A stretch of DNA of 64,000 nt from Ditylenchus dipsaci (GCA_004194705.1 SADC01000010.1:186001-250000); one strand, 5' to 3'; positions 30,365 through 41,745 are shown, numbered from the stretch's first letter. Notes: generated by a model from the sequence alone, not told the origin. Numbers and translations are program-made.

Positions 30365-31198
30365 ATCCCCCCCACGGGACTGATCAGATCGAAGAGATAA
30401 CATCATATTCGTGTTTCTCGACCCGATTTCATGAGAAAGCCGGCTGTTTTTTTGGTTCTGAGAAAAAAAATTTTTTTCGATCCACAGGGGGTATCATGGT
30501 TTTTTAGTCAAAATTTGAAAAATTTGAATTGGCGCCTTTTGAATTTTAGAGGGATTAAGGGCTGTATAGGGAGGGGAAGGGAATAAAAGGGGGCCACTAA
30601 TGACTAAGGCCCACTAACAAGAAGATGTTGAACATAGTTTTGAATACTGGGGCCTACCGCATAAATAAACTCTGGTATGCATGCTTTTTCATGTATCCAG
30701 AGTCACTTTCGAGTGATTTGTGTCTAAGGTATGTGGGTGTGCGCATCTCAACTCCAAGCCCCCAAGCCCCTGCGCCCCGAAGGGGGCGCAGGGGCTTGAG
30801 AGTTAGAGATGCGCGCACGCACTTACCTTAGACATGATTCCGAGAAGTACACTTGATCATAAAATGCATATAGAGTATCTTTTTGCCACGGCCCAGTTGA
30901 AAAACATGGTGAGGCAGTCGAAGAATACAGATATTTCAATTTATAGTGTTCTGCCATAAAAGTGGCCCTTATTATTCCCTTCCCTCCCAATACAGCCCTC
31001 AATCCCTTCAAAATTCAAAAGGCGCCAATTCAAAATTTTCAAATTTTGACTAAAAAACCATGATACCCCCCTGTGGATCGAAAAAAAATTTTTTTCTCAG
31101 AACCAAAAAACAGCCGGCTTTCTCATGAAATCGGGGTCGAGAAACACGAATATGATGTTATCTCCTCGATCTGATCAGTCCCGTGGGGGGGGGATTCG
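30365..31198. repeat. Long palindrome of 0.83 kb, dispersed family
   Basis: The left arm (AATCCCCCCCACGGGACTGATC, ATCATATTCGTGTTTCTCGA, GAATTGGCGCCTTTTGAATT) is mirrored by the right arm ending GTCCCGTGGGGGGGGGATTC. The middle holds the CTCACTTACCTTAGACATGA repeat. A half copy is at 63035-63600. No coding. Confidence 0.8.
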
Positions 31199-31605
31199 AA
31201 ACTGCAACCTAAAGATTTTTCCGCATAATAATATGTTTGTTGTCTTGAGCGAAATTTGAAAGTTGATATTTTCCCTTGTAAACGTTATCTATGTAACCTA
31301 GATTATGTTTTTGCAGGACGCAATTCACACAGAGTTTTTATAAATAAAATTTTAAGTTCAAATTTCAGAGCGATATTGGCTAAATGTTGGATATTCAAAT
31401 TTGAAAATGTGATTAATTATGGCATTTTTGATTAGATTTCTCTCTATGGTTCGAAAAATTTAGAAGGGAATCAGGATCTCCATATATAAAATGTGTGAAA
31501 TACGACATTTATTTTTTCAAAAATTTTTTCATGATACTTTAGCATTTTTAGTGTATCGTCAATTCATAATTTTCTAAGTTCTAAAAATTAATTATTTTCG
31601 AGACC
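31199..31605. other. AT-rich intergenic stretch
   Basis: No motif-supported ORF, no clear repeat. Confidence 0.35.
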
Positions 31606-32215
31606 ATGATCTCTTATGCAATTTTTTATCAGCTTCCACCAGACTCCACCGAAACACGTCTTACGAAACAATCAGAAATTGATTTAGTTGAGAGATATTT
31701 TATTTATTTCTATGAAAAGTTTTATGCCCAAAATAATTGTCAGATGTTTGTGCTCATTTTGGTAGTACAGTTGACGCTCTCTATAACGACGCTCTTTATA
31801 ACGAATCGCTCTTTATAATGACCCGGAAAAAACAGCTATTTGGTCACGAACGACCTCATTTACGTCAAAACGGCGTTCTTTATAACGACGCTCTCTATAA
31901 CGACTCGGTTTAGCCGGTCCCTTGAGAGTCGTTATAGAGAGCGTCGACTGTAAGAACTTTCAAGGAAAAAAAAATTGGTGGATTTTAACCGAAACATACC
32001 GAAACTCCATTTTCATTGATTTGATCTTCCAACTTTTTATTTATTTTTCTTGCTCACTACTAAATTCTTACTACCAAAATGAGCACAAACATCTGACAAT
32101 TGTTTTGGTCATAAAACTTTTCAGAAAAATAAATAAAATATCTCTCAACTAAATAAATTTCTGATTGTTTCGGTAGACGTGTTTCGGTGGAGCCTGGTGG
32201 AAGTTATTGAAAAGT
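31606..32215. repeat. Palindrome with a nested Tc1-like MITE
   Basis: CAGCTTCCACCAGACTCCAC at 31631 is mirrored near 32190, and the arms run to GTGCTCATTTTGGTA / TACCAAAATGAGCAC. Between them, 31769-31949 starts TACAGTTGACGCTCTCTATA and ends TATAGAGAGCGTCGACTGTA. This is a TA-flanked CAGT-ended MITE with four CGCTCTTTATAACGA phrases. Confidence 0.7.
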
Positions 32216-32314
32216 CTAGCAAAGTCATTCAATTTAATATTTATTTATTAAATGTATACAGAAAATACCGAAAGTACAACATTTTCTTTTCACATCAATA
32301 TTTTTACACTCCAT

Positions 32315-33836
32315 TCAATCACTTTTAATTATTTTATTATTCGATTCCTGGCTTCTGAAGGCAGCAACCAAAACATACAAAACACATGCAAATACAATTG
32401 ACATAGTGGCACCAACTGCGACAACCAAATGGTGGGCTTTGCCAACTGGAACCGTCGCTTCCAATCTAGAGCTGGAGCTCACTGAATTCAGCCTAATGTA
32501 CTCGCATTTTTTGTTGGATGAACACTCACAGATTATCTGTAAAAAATAATTTCGTCAAAATATAGTGGGATTCAACATCATCCTAATAACTCTCACGAGC
32601 AATACTAATTCCATATTTTCGTTTTTGGTTAAAGGGGCATACCAGCGCATTACACTGCAATTAAGACGGGAACCAGCAATTCATTTTTCTCTTGACTATT
32701 TCCTACAAGCGCTCTACCTTATCTGACAAAAGTTTTCTGCCTATTTTTTAAAAGTAGGATAAGGTCATAAATATCAGATTTGACATGAAACGAGTGAAAA
32801 CAAGGAAGATTTTTGAATAACTGCTGGTCTCCGCCTTAATTTGCAGTGTAACGCGCTGGTATGCCTCTTTATGCACCGAAAATCCAAAATCGAGATTAAA
32901 TATTCCCGTTTTTTGGGTGGTTTTTGGGGAAAAGTCAAATTGTTGTTATAAAATGAAGCTTTAAAAGTGTAAACGAAAACATGTCGGGATAACAAGATTA
33001 GGTCCAGAAACAATTTCGCAACAAAATGTCTTTTACGACAAAACCTCCGTATGCAGCGAATCGACGCAACCCCAGTTTAAGGACTATCACGTTTACAGAC
33101 AAGGGTACTACTGCAAGGATATCGGTTTTTTGCTTTAAAACATTTTAGTTTAAATTAGACTAATTCGACCCGCGAAAAAAGTGATGACCCTTTAAAAATG
33201 TCTAAAAATTTCAAACACCCTGTAAAAAAAACTTTGTTTCTACAATTAACCTTCTTTTGCAAAAAATTCTATCATATTGCAAAGGCATCCAGAACCCACA
33301 ATTGTACCTTTTCTTTTCGTCGTCGACAAGAAGGCTCTTCGATCAATTTCTCATCAATTCACACTTTAAATAGATTGTTGGTGGTTTGAACTGCACCACA
33401 CTTCCACTCTTATCTGACAACAAATAGGTCAAAAATGATTTTCATTTTTCACTTTATACCATCTTTTTCCATGGATTTGTGATAACGTAAATGTACAGGA
33501 AAGTTGAGTTGGTCGTTGAAGACAAACACTTTGCGTAACACTCTTCTAGAATGAAAAAATATGGGGTGGAGTTTAGGCACGCTTGAGCTCCAATTCGGTT
33601 CCTCAACGTTGAATCGATCACTGACAAAGCAGTGGTTAGTAAGACTTGAATTTAAACTGCAATAAGAACATATTTGAGCTAGAGAATACGGGCTATGAAA
33701 TCACCTACCTGTCAGTGTCTATATAGGCTCCTTTGGGTATTTGGAAAAGATAACTGATCTCGCAGTTCATAAATCTAGTAGTGCTGGAAATGGTAGTATT
33801 GGACTTGAGCAGCAAATGGAAACCTGATCCCACAAT
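32315..33836 (-). CDS. 3' part of a membrane protein, possibly EGF/ZP type
   Basis: Exons on the minus strand with good splice sites: 33709-33836 reads TTRFMNCEISYLFQIPKGAY; after a 52 bp intron, about 33560-33656 reads SSLTNHCFVSDRFNVEEPNW; a further region (about 33300-33420) encodes a basic run, CRRRKEK, like a furin site; and the last exon 32315-32536 reads ICECSSNKKCEYIRL. The last exon then has a hydrophobic span (HLVVAVGATMSIVFACVLYV) and a short polar tail, stop at 32315-32317. Cysteine spacing, a dibasic site before a C-terminal membrane span and the NCEISYLFQIPKGA / LTNHCF pattern are reminiscent of zona pellucida domain proteins. Exon junctions between 33300 and 33560 are uncertain. 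The last intron holds a palindromic MITE (32633-32873). AATAAA lies at about 32240-32249. Confidence 0.4.
32633..32873. mobile_element. Palindromic MITE in the last intron of the membrane protein gene
   Basis: AAAGGGGCATACCAGCGCAT at the left is mirrored by ATGCGCTGG-like text at the right (GCGCTGGTATGCCTCTTT). Both arms have TTACACTGCAA and ACCAGCA. The copy is about 240 bp and has no gene. Confidence 0.65.
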
Positions 33837-33894
33837 CTAAGAAAATTGTTGATAAATTTCGAGTGGCAGACAAAAATAGTATTCGTTTTAAGTA

Positions 33895-34372
33895 CGCTCG
33901 ATCCTCGCTGACACGTCACCCCTCAAATTTCGTTTCCTCCTAGGGCCCAAATTTTTTTAGCTCGATTTCTGTATTTTTTGACTATTTCAGTTTTGACAAT
34001 CTGGTCCGGAAATTGCAACGATTCCGATTTTGCCGATCGTTTTAAAAAATAATAAAATTTTGATATTTACAAAGCAAAACCTCGATAACGCGTCACCCTT
34101 TTTACAATGGAATAGCGGCAATTTTCCAAATTTTACTAGGTTGAAATGTTTGAGAGTTAAAAAAAATCCTTGTCCGCAAACACTCTTCCAGTAATGTTTT
34201 TTGCATTCTTTTGCTTTGTAAATATCACAATTTTTAATATTTTTCATAAACGATCGGCAGAATCGGAATCTTTGCGGCTTTCGGGACCAGACTGTCAAAA
34301 CTAAAATAGTCAAAAATACAAAAATCGAGTTAAAAAAACTTTTTTGGGTGAAGTGTTAGCGAGGTTCGACTG
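33895..34372. mobile_element. TA-flanked Tc1-like palindromic element
   Basis: The right end reversed reads TACAGTCGAACCTCGCTAAC; the left reads TACGCTCGATCCTCGCTGAC. The arms share AGTTTTGACAATCTGGTCC and GATTCCGATTTTGCCGATCG. A half copy with TACAGTCGACTCTCG lies at 44117-44280. Terminal TACAGT suits Tc1/mariner. Confidence 0.7.
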
Positions 34373-34489
34373 TATTCTTTTTAACTCGTTTCTTCAAAGA
34401 AAAATTTTATCCACTGCTTTTTGCCATTTCAAAGTTAGAACTAAAAAATTAGAATAAAAAAAGGTTTGAGACCTTAAAAAAGTACAGAT

Positions 34490-35205
34490 ATGAAGACTAG
34501 TTTTTCCGATATACAAGGCCACGGCGTGTCAAACACGTCGAAAGGCGAAGTCGACATTGGCGTTCTGTCATGCAGCATTTTGAATTTGACCTTACTTTTC
34601 TGCCATATTTTCAAATGACATCCCAAAAGTTCGTTCCCGCCCAGGGTTCGACACTTTTTCATTCCAGATTTAAATTTTTTCTTGGTCTCTTGTCAGTTTT
34701 TTATATCAATCTGTTCCAAAAAGTTGCGAGGATTCCGACTTTGTCATTTATTTTTCCAAATTACACTATATAAGCGGAGATATGAGGTCCATTAGCTTAC
34801 CAAAACATGTAAATTTTCATAAAACCACTAGGTTGATTTAAAAATCAACGCCGAATTGAACAACTAAATACATCACAAGAATGCTGAGGAAAAATGTTAT
34901 CATATGGTCTGCCAGAAATTTTTTTGATCAGATTTACTCGGAGATAAGCCATTTGAAGTTGGCAATTTGACTCTGCCGAACGTTAATTCAAACTTTTTTT
35001 GCTAAAAATTTTTACCATTCGATAGAGCGACTCCTGGGCAATCCAGTGACTTGAGAATTGCTAATATATGACACATATAAGCATGGGTTACAAGCAAGAA
35101 TACAAAGTTGAGAAAATATTAGAAATAACCAAAATTCAATTGTGTTCGAATTTTTTTGTCTTGACAAGAAAAATGTCGATTTCGCCTTTTGACGTGTTTG
35201 ACACC
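34490..35205. repeat. Imperfect palindrome abutting the mariner element
   Basis: GCGTGTCAAACACGTCGAAA at about 34524 is mirrored by TTTTGACGTGTTTGACACCC at 35188-35207. Inner pairing is weaker. It shares the AAAAGTTCGTTCCCxCC word with 44150. No gene. Confidence 0.5.
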
Positions 35206-35504
35206 CCGTGAGGCGCGGCAACTATTTTGCCCGCATTTGTTTTGCATGTAACTTCTCAAACTCGTGCACAAATTTCGCCGTTGACCATTTTGTTTTCATT
35301 TTTTTCCTCGATTCCTCGCTTTTTCATTTCCTCGATGTTTCCCAAAGTTATGGCTTTTTAACAATAAAGAGAATATTCAATAATTTATTCAGCAAATGTT
35401 TGTAACATCAACAAGGATGGCAGTCCATATGGTTCACACACTCCTTCCATTCCTTTCAATACATAGCTGGAGTCGGTGGCTGAAAACTTCTCTGACTCTG
35501 CCGA

Positions 35505-36895
35505 TCATTTCCAGCGGAAGCTGGACATTTCTTCGACGATCCGTTCACGCAGGGCATTAAGATTAGCTTGAGGTTGATCCGTGTAGACCTTACTCTTAAC
35601 ATAACCCCAACAGAAAAAGTCCATCCAGGTTAAGTCCGGAGACTGAGAAAGCCATCTGATTGGTGCAGGATCCGACCAATCCAACGATTCGGAAAATGAT
35701 TGTTGAGCAGAGCCCGAACATCCAATCCCCAATGTGATGGAGCTCCATTTTGCATGAACACCAGGGGCCTATTCCAACAGTTGAAAGTGAAAGTGTTCCA
35801 ACACTTGAAAGTGTAAAGTTGAAAGTTGAAAGTAGATGGTAAAAATCGGTGGGTTGAAATAGGTGGTCCGATTTTTTGTGAAAGTTGAAAGTAAAATTTT
35901 TTTTTCGGTTTTGGTCATTTCTAGATGCAATTTTTTGCGTAGAATCCAAATTTGTGGGTATTTTTTACGATTTCGATATGTAATTCGGATCTTTTCATTA
36001 TTTTTCAACCTCGAGTAGTAACAGGGAATACCTATAAAGTGGTACCCACACATCATTATTGTTATCAATTTACCCACAGTACCCTTGTCTTAATCCATTA
36101 TCAGTAACCATGGGGTCCCATTTAGGCGGAATTGCGGAATTTAAATTTTTAGTTTGAACCAACCAAACCAAGTGGTCGTCCACTTGGATCAAATTTTTTT
36201 TCACGTTTTTAATTTTCCAAACCTGTTTCTGGACTAATTCGGGGGTGCTGAAGATGGTTTGATAGTGGTAAAATTCCGTTTTCTCGGGTATTTTTGGGTT
36301 TTGACGTATAATTGATTTTACCAAAACTCGACTTTACAAAACTCAAAAAATACCCGAGAAGACGCCATTTTACTATTATCAAACCATCTTCAGCATGCCC
36401 GAATTAGTCCAGAAAACAGGTTTTGGAACATGAAAAACGTAAAAAAAATTCGCACCAAGTGGACGACCACTTGGTTTGGTTGGTTCAAACTGTAAAATTT
36501 GAATTCCCGCAAAATGTACGAATTTAAAAATTTAGAAATATATAGGAGGAAGTGAAAGTTGACAGTTGAAAGTGAAAGTTGAAAGTGAGTCACTTTCAAT
36601 TGTTGGAACACCATCAATTTTCAACTTTCACTTTCAACTTTCACTTTCTACTTTCAACTTTCAACTCTTGGAACACTTTCACTTTCAACTTTCAACTTTA
36701 CACTTTCAACTTTCAACTGTTGGAATAGGCCCCAGTTGGTCGAAATTCGGCCATTGCTGGAGGGATGAGATTACATTATCTTGGAGCGTAACCAGATATC
36801 GCTGAGAATTAACGTTCTCGTCAAAGAATAACGGCCGAACGACACCGTAGCGACCAATACCAGCCCACACAGTCCCCCTTGGCAAATGAAAAGGA
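35505..36895 (-). pseudogene. Mariner/Tc1-family transposase, C-terminal half, split by an insert
   Basis: The upstream piece (about 36736-36895) reads LPRGTVWAGIGRYGVVRPLF and then FFDENVNSQRYLVTLQDNVI, ending DQL at the insert. The downstream piece (35505-35761) resumes with LVFMQNGAPSHWGLDVRALL, then PIRWLSQSPDLTWMDFFCWG and YVKSKVYTDQPQANLNALRE, and stops at 35505-35507. QNGA and SPDLTxxDFFxWGYxKSKVY are hallmarks of invertebrate mariner-like transposases. The N-terminal DNA-binding half and the first catalytic Asp are missing, so the copy is dead. Confidence 0.82.
35765..36732. mobile_element. GGGCCTATTCCAAC foldback element with TTGAAAGTG arrays, 968 bp
   Basis: The terminal repeat GGGCCTATTCCAACAGTTGA is mirrored on the right, and CAG is duplicated at 35762-35764 and 36733-36735. 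Arms are arrays of TTGAAAGTGAAAGTG (35780-35835, 35880-35892) and, inverted, CTTTCAACTTTCACTTTC (36613-36720). Removing it restores the transposase reading DQLVFMQNGA. A CCACTTGG-family palindrome is nested at about 36115-36500. Confidence 0.8.
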
Positions 36896-37108
36896 TTTTG
36901 ATGTGGATTTTGATAGAAACAACGAGAAATAAGCATTTCGCAACAATAGCTAGGATAAATTTTTAAAAAAATAAGGAAATGACCCGTTTTTTTTTTAACA
37001 AATCTCGGACTCTGAACTTTCGAATGCATGGTCAACGGCGAAATTTGTGCACGAATTTAAAAAGTTACATGCAAAACAAATGTGGATAAAATAGTTGCCG
37101 CACCCTGT

Positions 37109-37780
37109 ACTATGAAAACCCCGAAACTGTTATTAAAGTGTGTGTCCAAAAATTACCCTATAATCGATTTTACTATCAACAAGCGAACATGCATCACAAT
37201 TGGAAATCCTGTTGCTGAGCACAATGGTCACTGAAATTGCTAATAAGGCAATCATTCCATTTATCTACAAAAAATTATGGATGAATTTTTTCAACAATTT
37301 TAAAAGCAAAAATTTGAAAAATTTAGTCTCTTTTATAATAAGTTCAGTGTTTACAGAATATATATACTTTATTTTACTCAAATTTATATATTATATGGGC
37401 AATATATTATATTTGGCGGAGGACAATACTTTTTTCGTCGCAAATTTAGCCTAAACTACAAGGGAGACTAAGCCCTTTAAAAAAATTCCCGAATATTTTA
37501 ATACTTTTCAGGTTTCTATTATGGAAAAGTTAAAGGTGCTTGCCCTTCTGTGGTTTTGGATAAATTTACAGCAAATAAAAGCACTGTCATGATATTTGGC
37601 CATGTGACCAAAAACAGTATAAAAGTATCACAAATTTCCAGCTTTGTTTGATTTTTTCGAACCAAACTATCATACAATTCAAAAATTTTCTGTCTTTTGT
37701 CCAAGTCTGAGCACCCAGAAGCATGTATTTCTCGGAAGCCTCTGCTGAAAATAATACTAAATTTTTATGCAACAGCCTAA
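37109..37780. other. Mostly non-coding stretch
   Basis: On the minus strand, about 37166-37232 reads TIVLSNRISNCDACSLVDSK, a cysteine-bearing run that might be an exon of the membrane protein gene at 32315-33836. The rest is AT-rich with no supported gene. Confidence 0.3.
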
Positions 37781-37784
37781 ATCA

Positions 37785-38045
37785 TTACTCAATAGAGGGC
37801 AAGGTGTAAAGTGAATCTAGTAGCTCAGTTGCCAACTTCTTGCCCTCCACATCCAACATCCTGGCCATATCAATGGCTTGGACTTTGCAAGCTTCCAAAT
37901 AAATTTTGTCTTTGATCAGCTCTATGAATTTATACATCACTGTAAATTCGTGTTTCGTCATTACACTTAGCTTTTGGCTGCTTTTCCAGTGGCCATTATT
38001 GTAGTAGGACAGTGTAGACTTGTCTAGGTCATCGCTTGTGGATAT
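37785..38045 (-). CDS. Terminal exon of an unrecognised gene
   Basis: A clean 87-codon exon follows the acceptor TTTACAAAATTTTAG and is open to a TAA at 37785-37787. It reads STSDDLDKSTLSYYNNGHWK, then KHEFTVMYKFIELIKDKIYL, and ends ATELLDSLYTLPSIE. It is helical, charged and of natural composition, unlike the repeat translations around it. The preceding exon was not found nearby; the exons at 45290-45830 on the same strand have similar character and could belong to the same gene, with the 40.8-45.2 kb transposon nest in an intron. The family is not recognised. Confidence 0.5.
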   Translation of the reverse strand: MSTSDDLDKSTLSYYNNGHWKSSQKLSVMTKHEFTVMYKFIELIKDKIYLEACKVQAIDMARMLDVEGKKLATELLDSLYTLPSIE

Positions 38046-38095
38046 CTAAAATTTTGTAAATTGATTGTGCTCTCGATCCTTTTGTAAAACCATAT

Positions 38096-38332
38096 GTTAG
38101 GTCGTGTCAAAAATTCTGTCCGTTTCTTTCAAATAAAATTTTTGTGGCATTGTGTTTTTTCTTTAAATTTTTAGACAAGTTTTTGAAATTTGACCTCTCA
38201 TTTTGTAGCCAAGATTGTCAGCTACAAAATAAAAGGTCAATTCTAAAAAACTTGTCTAAAAATTTATAGAAAAAATAATGCCACAAAAATTTCATTTGAA
38301 AAAAACGGACAGAACTTTTGGCACGACCTAAC
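38096..38332. repeat. Palindromic MITE, GGTCGTG ends
   Basis: GTTAGGTCGTGTCAAAAATT at the left is mirrored by the right end GGCACGACCTAAC. The arms include TCTGTCCGTTT and GTGGCATTGTGTTTT. It directly abuts 38336-38672 and also lies in the intron just upstream of exon 37785-38045. Confidence 0.75.
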
Positions 38333-38335
38333 ATA

Positions 38336-38672
38336 CCGTATTTACTCTAATTATAGACCCCCAAGGCCATTTTACCTACACCATTTTCAGGTACAAAATT
38401 GAAAATTTTTCCAGCATTTTCTGTGGCAATCTAATAATATGTTGCACACTGGATTCGTGACGGGACGATTGTCACATCACCCATTGTATTTGTTGCTTTT
38501 TACTAAATTTCTTTGATTGATTTTCGTCTCAAATCGGAAATTTTCGTCAGCATTTTCTAATGTTTTGCATATCTGAATAAAGCTTTTGATGGAAAGATTT
38601 GGGTTTTTAAGGTGGCTTTTTAAAAAGGGTTGAAAAATTATAGACCATGGTCTATAATTAGAGTGAATACGG
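38336..38672. mobile_element. TA-flanked CCGTA-end MITE, 337 bp
   Basis: TA at 38334-38335 and 38673-38674. CCGTATTTACTCTAATTATA is matched by the reversed right end CCGTATTCACTCTAATTATA, followed by GACC(A/C)(T/C) text on both sides. No gene. Confidence 0.85.
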
Positions 38673-39320
38673 TAATAAAAACGAATAAATTATCTTAGAA
38701 TAGAACGAACTTTTCCCTTGTTCGAAACAAAGTTTTAGCCAAAATTCTATCCCACCAATTTTTTTTAAATTTCAATGAGATTCCTTGTAAATCTGGCACC
38801 TTTTTTGGAAAAATTTTAGTCATTTGTGTAAAATCTAAAAAATATAACCTGATAAATTTGCTACTTTCTACAAGCTCGACCTGCTGTTAAATCATATTTC
38901 TCGTTAGAAAATTAAAAATAACAGTTTTCCAAAAATATTTTAAGGGGGGGGGGTGGCTGCAAATCATAATGCGAATATTTTGAACTCTGAGGTTCAAATA
39001 CACCTGGGTGCATACCTTATTTTTTTACTCCATTTTTTGTTAGTTAACTCACCTCTAGGTCTGAAAAGTATCTAGGAATCTATTGGAAGCATTTCCAGCT
39101 CTACTTTGCTGTCAGAAACTACCTTAATTATGCTATTTCATGCAAATGACCATCAGAATAGAGGAAACCACCCACAGTTATATATACTTATGTCTATATC
39201 GCCTCCTCCTCTAACTGTTCTAAGGAATCACATGCACATGTTTTCACACCAAAATCGCTTCCAAAAATTGGATAGCCTGCAAAGATTGGACCAGTGATGT
39301 TCTCTTAGGATTAGTTTAGA
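38673..39320. other. Non-coding stretch with a SINE-like word
   Basis: A GAGGTTCAAATACACCTGGG and TGCATACC run at about 38988-39015 resembles the B box and tail of the SINE-like pieces at 2745 and 14780. The stretch 39100-39160 is the reverse of 50205-50260. No gene. Confidence 0.35.
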
Positions 39321-39321
39321 C

Positions 39322-39533
39322 CAGGGATGATATCTCAAAATTTCGAAAAAAAGTACATTTGGTCAAAAAAAGTACAATTTGGTCATTTTTCGTCAAAAAG
39401 TGCAATTTTATCCAGTGCTTATTGCTATTTTGGAGCAAAAAAAAAGATTTTGACTAAAAACTTCAAAAATAAAAAAGATTTGGGGTCCCAAAAAAAGTAC
39501 AAATCTTTTTAAAAAGTACATATATCATCCCTG
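39322..39533. mobile_element. hAT-type MITE with AAAAAAGTACAATTTGGTC phrases, 212 bp
   Basis: The ends CAGGGATGATAT are perfectly mirrored, flanked by GTTTAGAC at the left and GTTAGACA at the right, a near 8 bp duplication. Interior phrases AAAAAGTACAATTTGGTC repeat two to three times on the left and once on the right. CAGGG ends and the 8 bp size suit hAT. Confidence 0.7.
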
Positions 39534-39547
39534 GTTAGACATTAAAA

Positions 39548-39985
39548 AATTTACAAAAAGGTAATCGATTGTAAATTATTAATTCTTCCGATTAGTTTCA
39601 TGTAATTGATTGTGAATTTTTGACTCTTTCGATCACTTTTTTGTAATCAATTCTAAATTTTTGATTCTTACGATTAGTTTCATGCAATCGGTTGTAAATT
39701 TTTGATTCTTGCGTGCAATCCAAAGAATAAACCAGCAAAAAGTTAATAAACAGTTTTTTCTTGAGTAAAAACATCTGTATAAAGACGAACTTCTGCTTTC
39801 AACGTCATGTGTATCATAAAATGGCCTTTTTACTGACTTAGTCTTTCGATACACGGAAGAATCAAAAATTTGAAATCGATTACATGAGACTAATCGAAAG
39901 ACTTAATAATTTACAATAGGTTACAGAAAAGTAATCGTAAAAATTAATAATTTTCAATCAATTACATTTTTGTAAACGATCATAA
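39548..39985. repeat. TTTTTGTAATCGATTG phrase-array foldback
   Basis: Three phrases of the form TAATCGATTGTAAATTTTTGA with TTCTTACGATTAGTTTCATG (39557-39712) are mirrored at 39860-39980. The outermost words TTTACAAAAAGGTAATCGAT and TTTACAAAAATGTAATTGAT pair. No clear target duplication; no gene in the middle. Confidence 0.6.
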
Positions 39986-40044
39986 TCGATCAAATCGTGC
40001 ACACGGAACATCACTGGATTGGACCCAACGAGAAATGAGTATCT

Positions 40045-40461
40045 TGAAAGGGTAGGACGGCACGGAATCAAGTATGTTTCAATATTTTTTGTAATTTCAG
40101 CTCCAACTTTATGGCAACCTCTGTACCATAGCTCAAATGAAAGCCTAGAATCAGAGTTACCCGTTGGTATATAGAAAATGTGCAATTGCTGGAAAAAAAT
40201 TACATAACTTTTTCAAAAATATTTGTGTTTGTATAATCCGAAATCAGCTCAAATCGGCTTGTACAAGCCAGCATATTTTTAATAAAATTTTCTAATTGTT
40301 TTCTAATAACAAATTTTCTAATAATTTTCTAATAGCGCACATCTTTCTATATACCAATATGTAGCCAGGATTCTAGGCTTTCGTTTGGTCCAATATGGAG
40401 GGAAAAAATTAGAAATGTAGTACTAGAGCTAAAAATTAATGTCTAGTTCCGTGCCATCCTG
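40045..40461. repeat. Foldback, GGTAGGACGGCACGGAA ends
   Basis: GGGTAGGACGGCACGGAATC at the left is mirrored by TTCCGTGCCATCCTGCCCC at the right. The middle contains AGCCTAGAATCAGAG / ATTCTAGGCTTTCG pairing. Related text (ATGTAGCCAGGATTCTAATC) is at 50090-50110. It borders the EGF-like exon and may have clipped it. Confidence 0.6.
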
Positions 40462-40548
40462 CCCCAGTCCAGTCGCAGCGACATTCCCAGTTTCTGTTCG
40501 TTTGCACTAGACGAACTCGGGCCTTACAGTTAGATGGTTTGCAAGCAT
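40462..40548 (-). CDS. EGF-like exon (partial)
   Basis: After the acceptor TATATTTTAG the minus strand reads ACKPSNCKARVRLVQTNRNW and then ECRCDWTGA. The order C-x5-C ... W-x-C-x-C-x2-W-x-G is that of an EGF-like module. The donor side runs into a repeat, so the exon end is unclear. It could be an upstream exon of the membrane protein gene at 32315-33836 on the same strand. Confidence 0.4.
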
Positions 40549-40919
40549 CTAAAATATAGGCAGTGATAAATAAGAGTGGAGTATATACCAGTCAAAGCTT
40601 TGAGAAGAACCCAAAATATTGAAAATATTCGCATTATGATTTGCACTTGTCCCTTTAAAAAAAAGTGCCAAGTTTTCCTAAAAAACTAACTGGAAACAAT
40701 AAGGTACCATTTCTCCGAACAAGGTGCCAGGTTTACAATAAAAGATGCCAAAATTATGGTGCATAGACGTTTCGCTAACTGCTAATATTGGCTCTCCTGT
40801 TGATTTTTTTGCAAATTTTTATTTAGTCTAATTGCGTGAAAAACCGTCAAATGAATTTTTTTCTTGTGAAGAACTCTTATCATTTTAAATCTTTTCTATA
40901 ATACAACTTGTTTTACTGG

Positions 40920-41745
40920 GTAATCCAAGCCAACATAACCAAGTGGTTGTCCACTCGAATCAAATTTTTTTACGTGTTTTTGGGGTTTAAAACCGGTTTT
41001 CTGCACTAATTCGAGCATTCTAAAGATGGTAGTAAAATTACGTTTTATAGGGTATTTTTTAAGTTTTGGTAAAATAAATTATTTCCCGATACTCAAAAAA
41101 TACCCTATAAAGCGGTATTGGCTAAAGTACACTATACCGCGTAGCTCAAAAATGCCCAAAATCAATTTTTTTCGACGTTTTAGCTGCCAAAACATACTTA
41201 AAACATGTTTTTAGGTGGCGGTCGACACTTTCCCGAAAAAAATTTTCGACCAAATTTAACTTTTTACCTTGGTCCCCAAGGCAATTCAACCTGGAAGGGT
41301 ATCTGGATACCCAAAAAGATGGAATTTGAACATAGTTTTGTCAACTGGAGCATACCGCATAAAAAAACTCTGAACTCTAAAAAGAAACTATAAAAGAACA
41401 CAATAAACCAACCCTTTTTTGTCCATCCAGGTATCCTCCTAGGTTGAATTGCCTTGGGGGACCAAGGGAAAAAGTCAAATTTTGGTCGAATTTTTTTTTC
41501 GGGAAAGTGTCGACTGCCACCTAAAACATGTTTTAAGTATGTTTTGGCAGCTAAATTGTCGAAAAAATTGATTTTGGGCATTTTTGAGCTACGCGGTGTA
41601 GTGTACTCCTGCCGCAGTATTTTACCACTATCAAAGCATCTTCAGCATGCCCGAATCAGTCCAGAAAACATGTTTTGGGACCCGAAAAAGTAAAACAAAA
41701 TTTTGATCTAAGTGGAAGACCACTTGGTTTTAATGGTCTACTATT
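40920..41745. repeat. CCACTTGG-family palindrome with a nested palindrome
   Basis: AACCAAGTGGTTGTCCACTC at the left pairs with GTGGAAGACCACTTGGTT at the right, with TCTAAAGATGGTAGTAAAATT mirrored by TTTTACCACTATCAAAGC. Nested at 41115-41612 is another foldback with ends GTACACTATACCGCGTAGCT and AGCTACGCGGTGTAGTGTAC. No gene. Confidence 0.7.

Larger units (their letters stand above)
35206..37108. mobile_element. Degenerate mariner-family element with an insert
   Basis: Terminal repeats of about 80 bp: the right end reversed reads CAGGGTGCGGCAACTATTTT with TA outside, and the left reads GAGGCGCGGCAACTATTTTG. Both continue through TTGTTTTGCATGTAACTT and AAATTTCGCCGTTGACCAT. The interior encodes part of a transposase on the minus strand, split by the insert 35765-36732. 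Confidence 0.75.
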
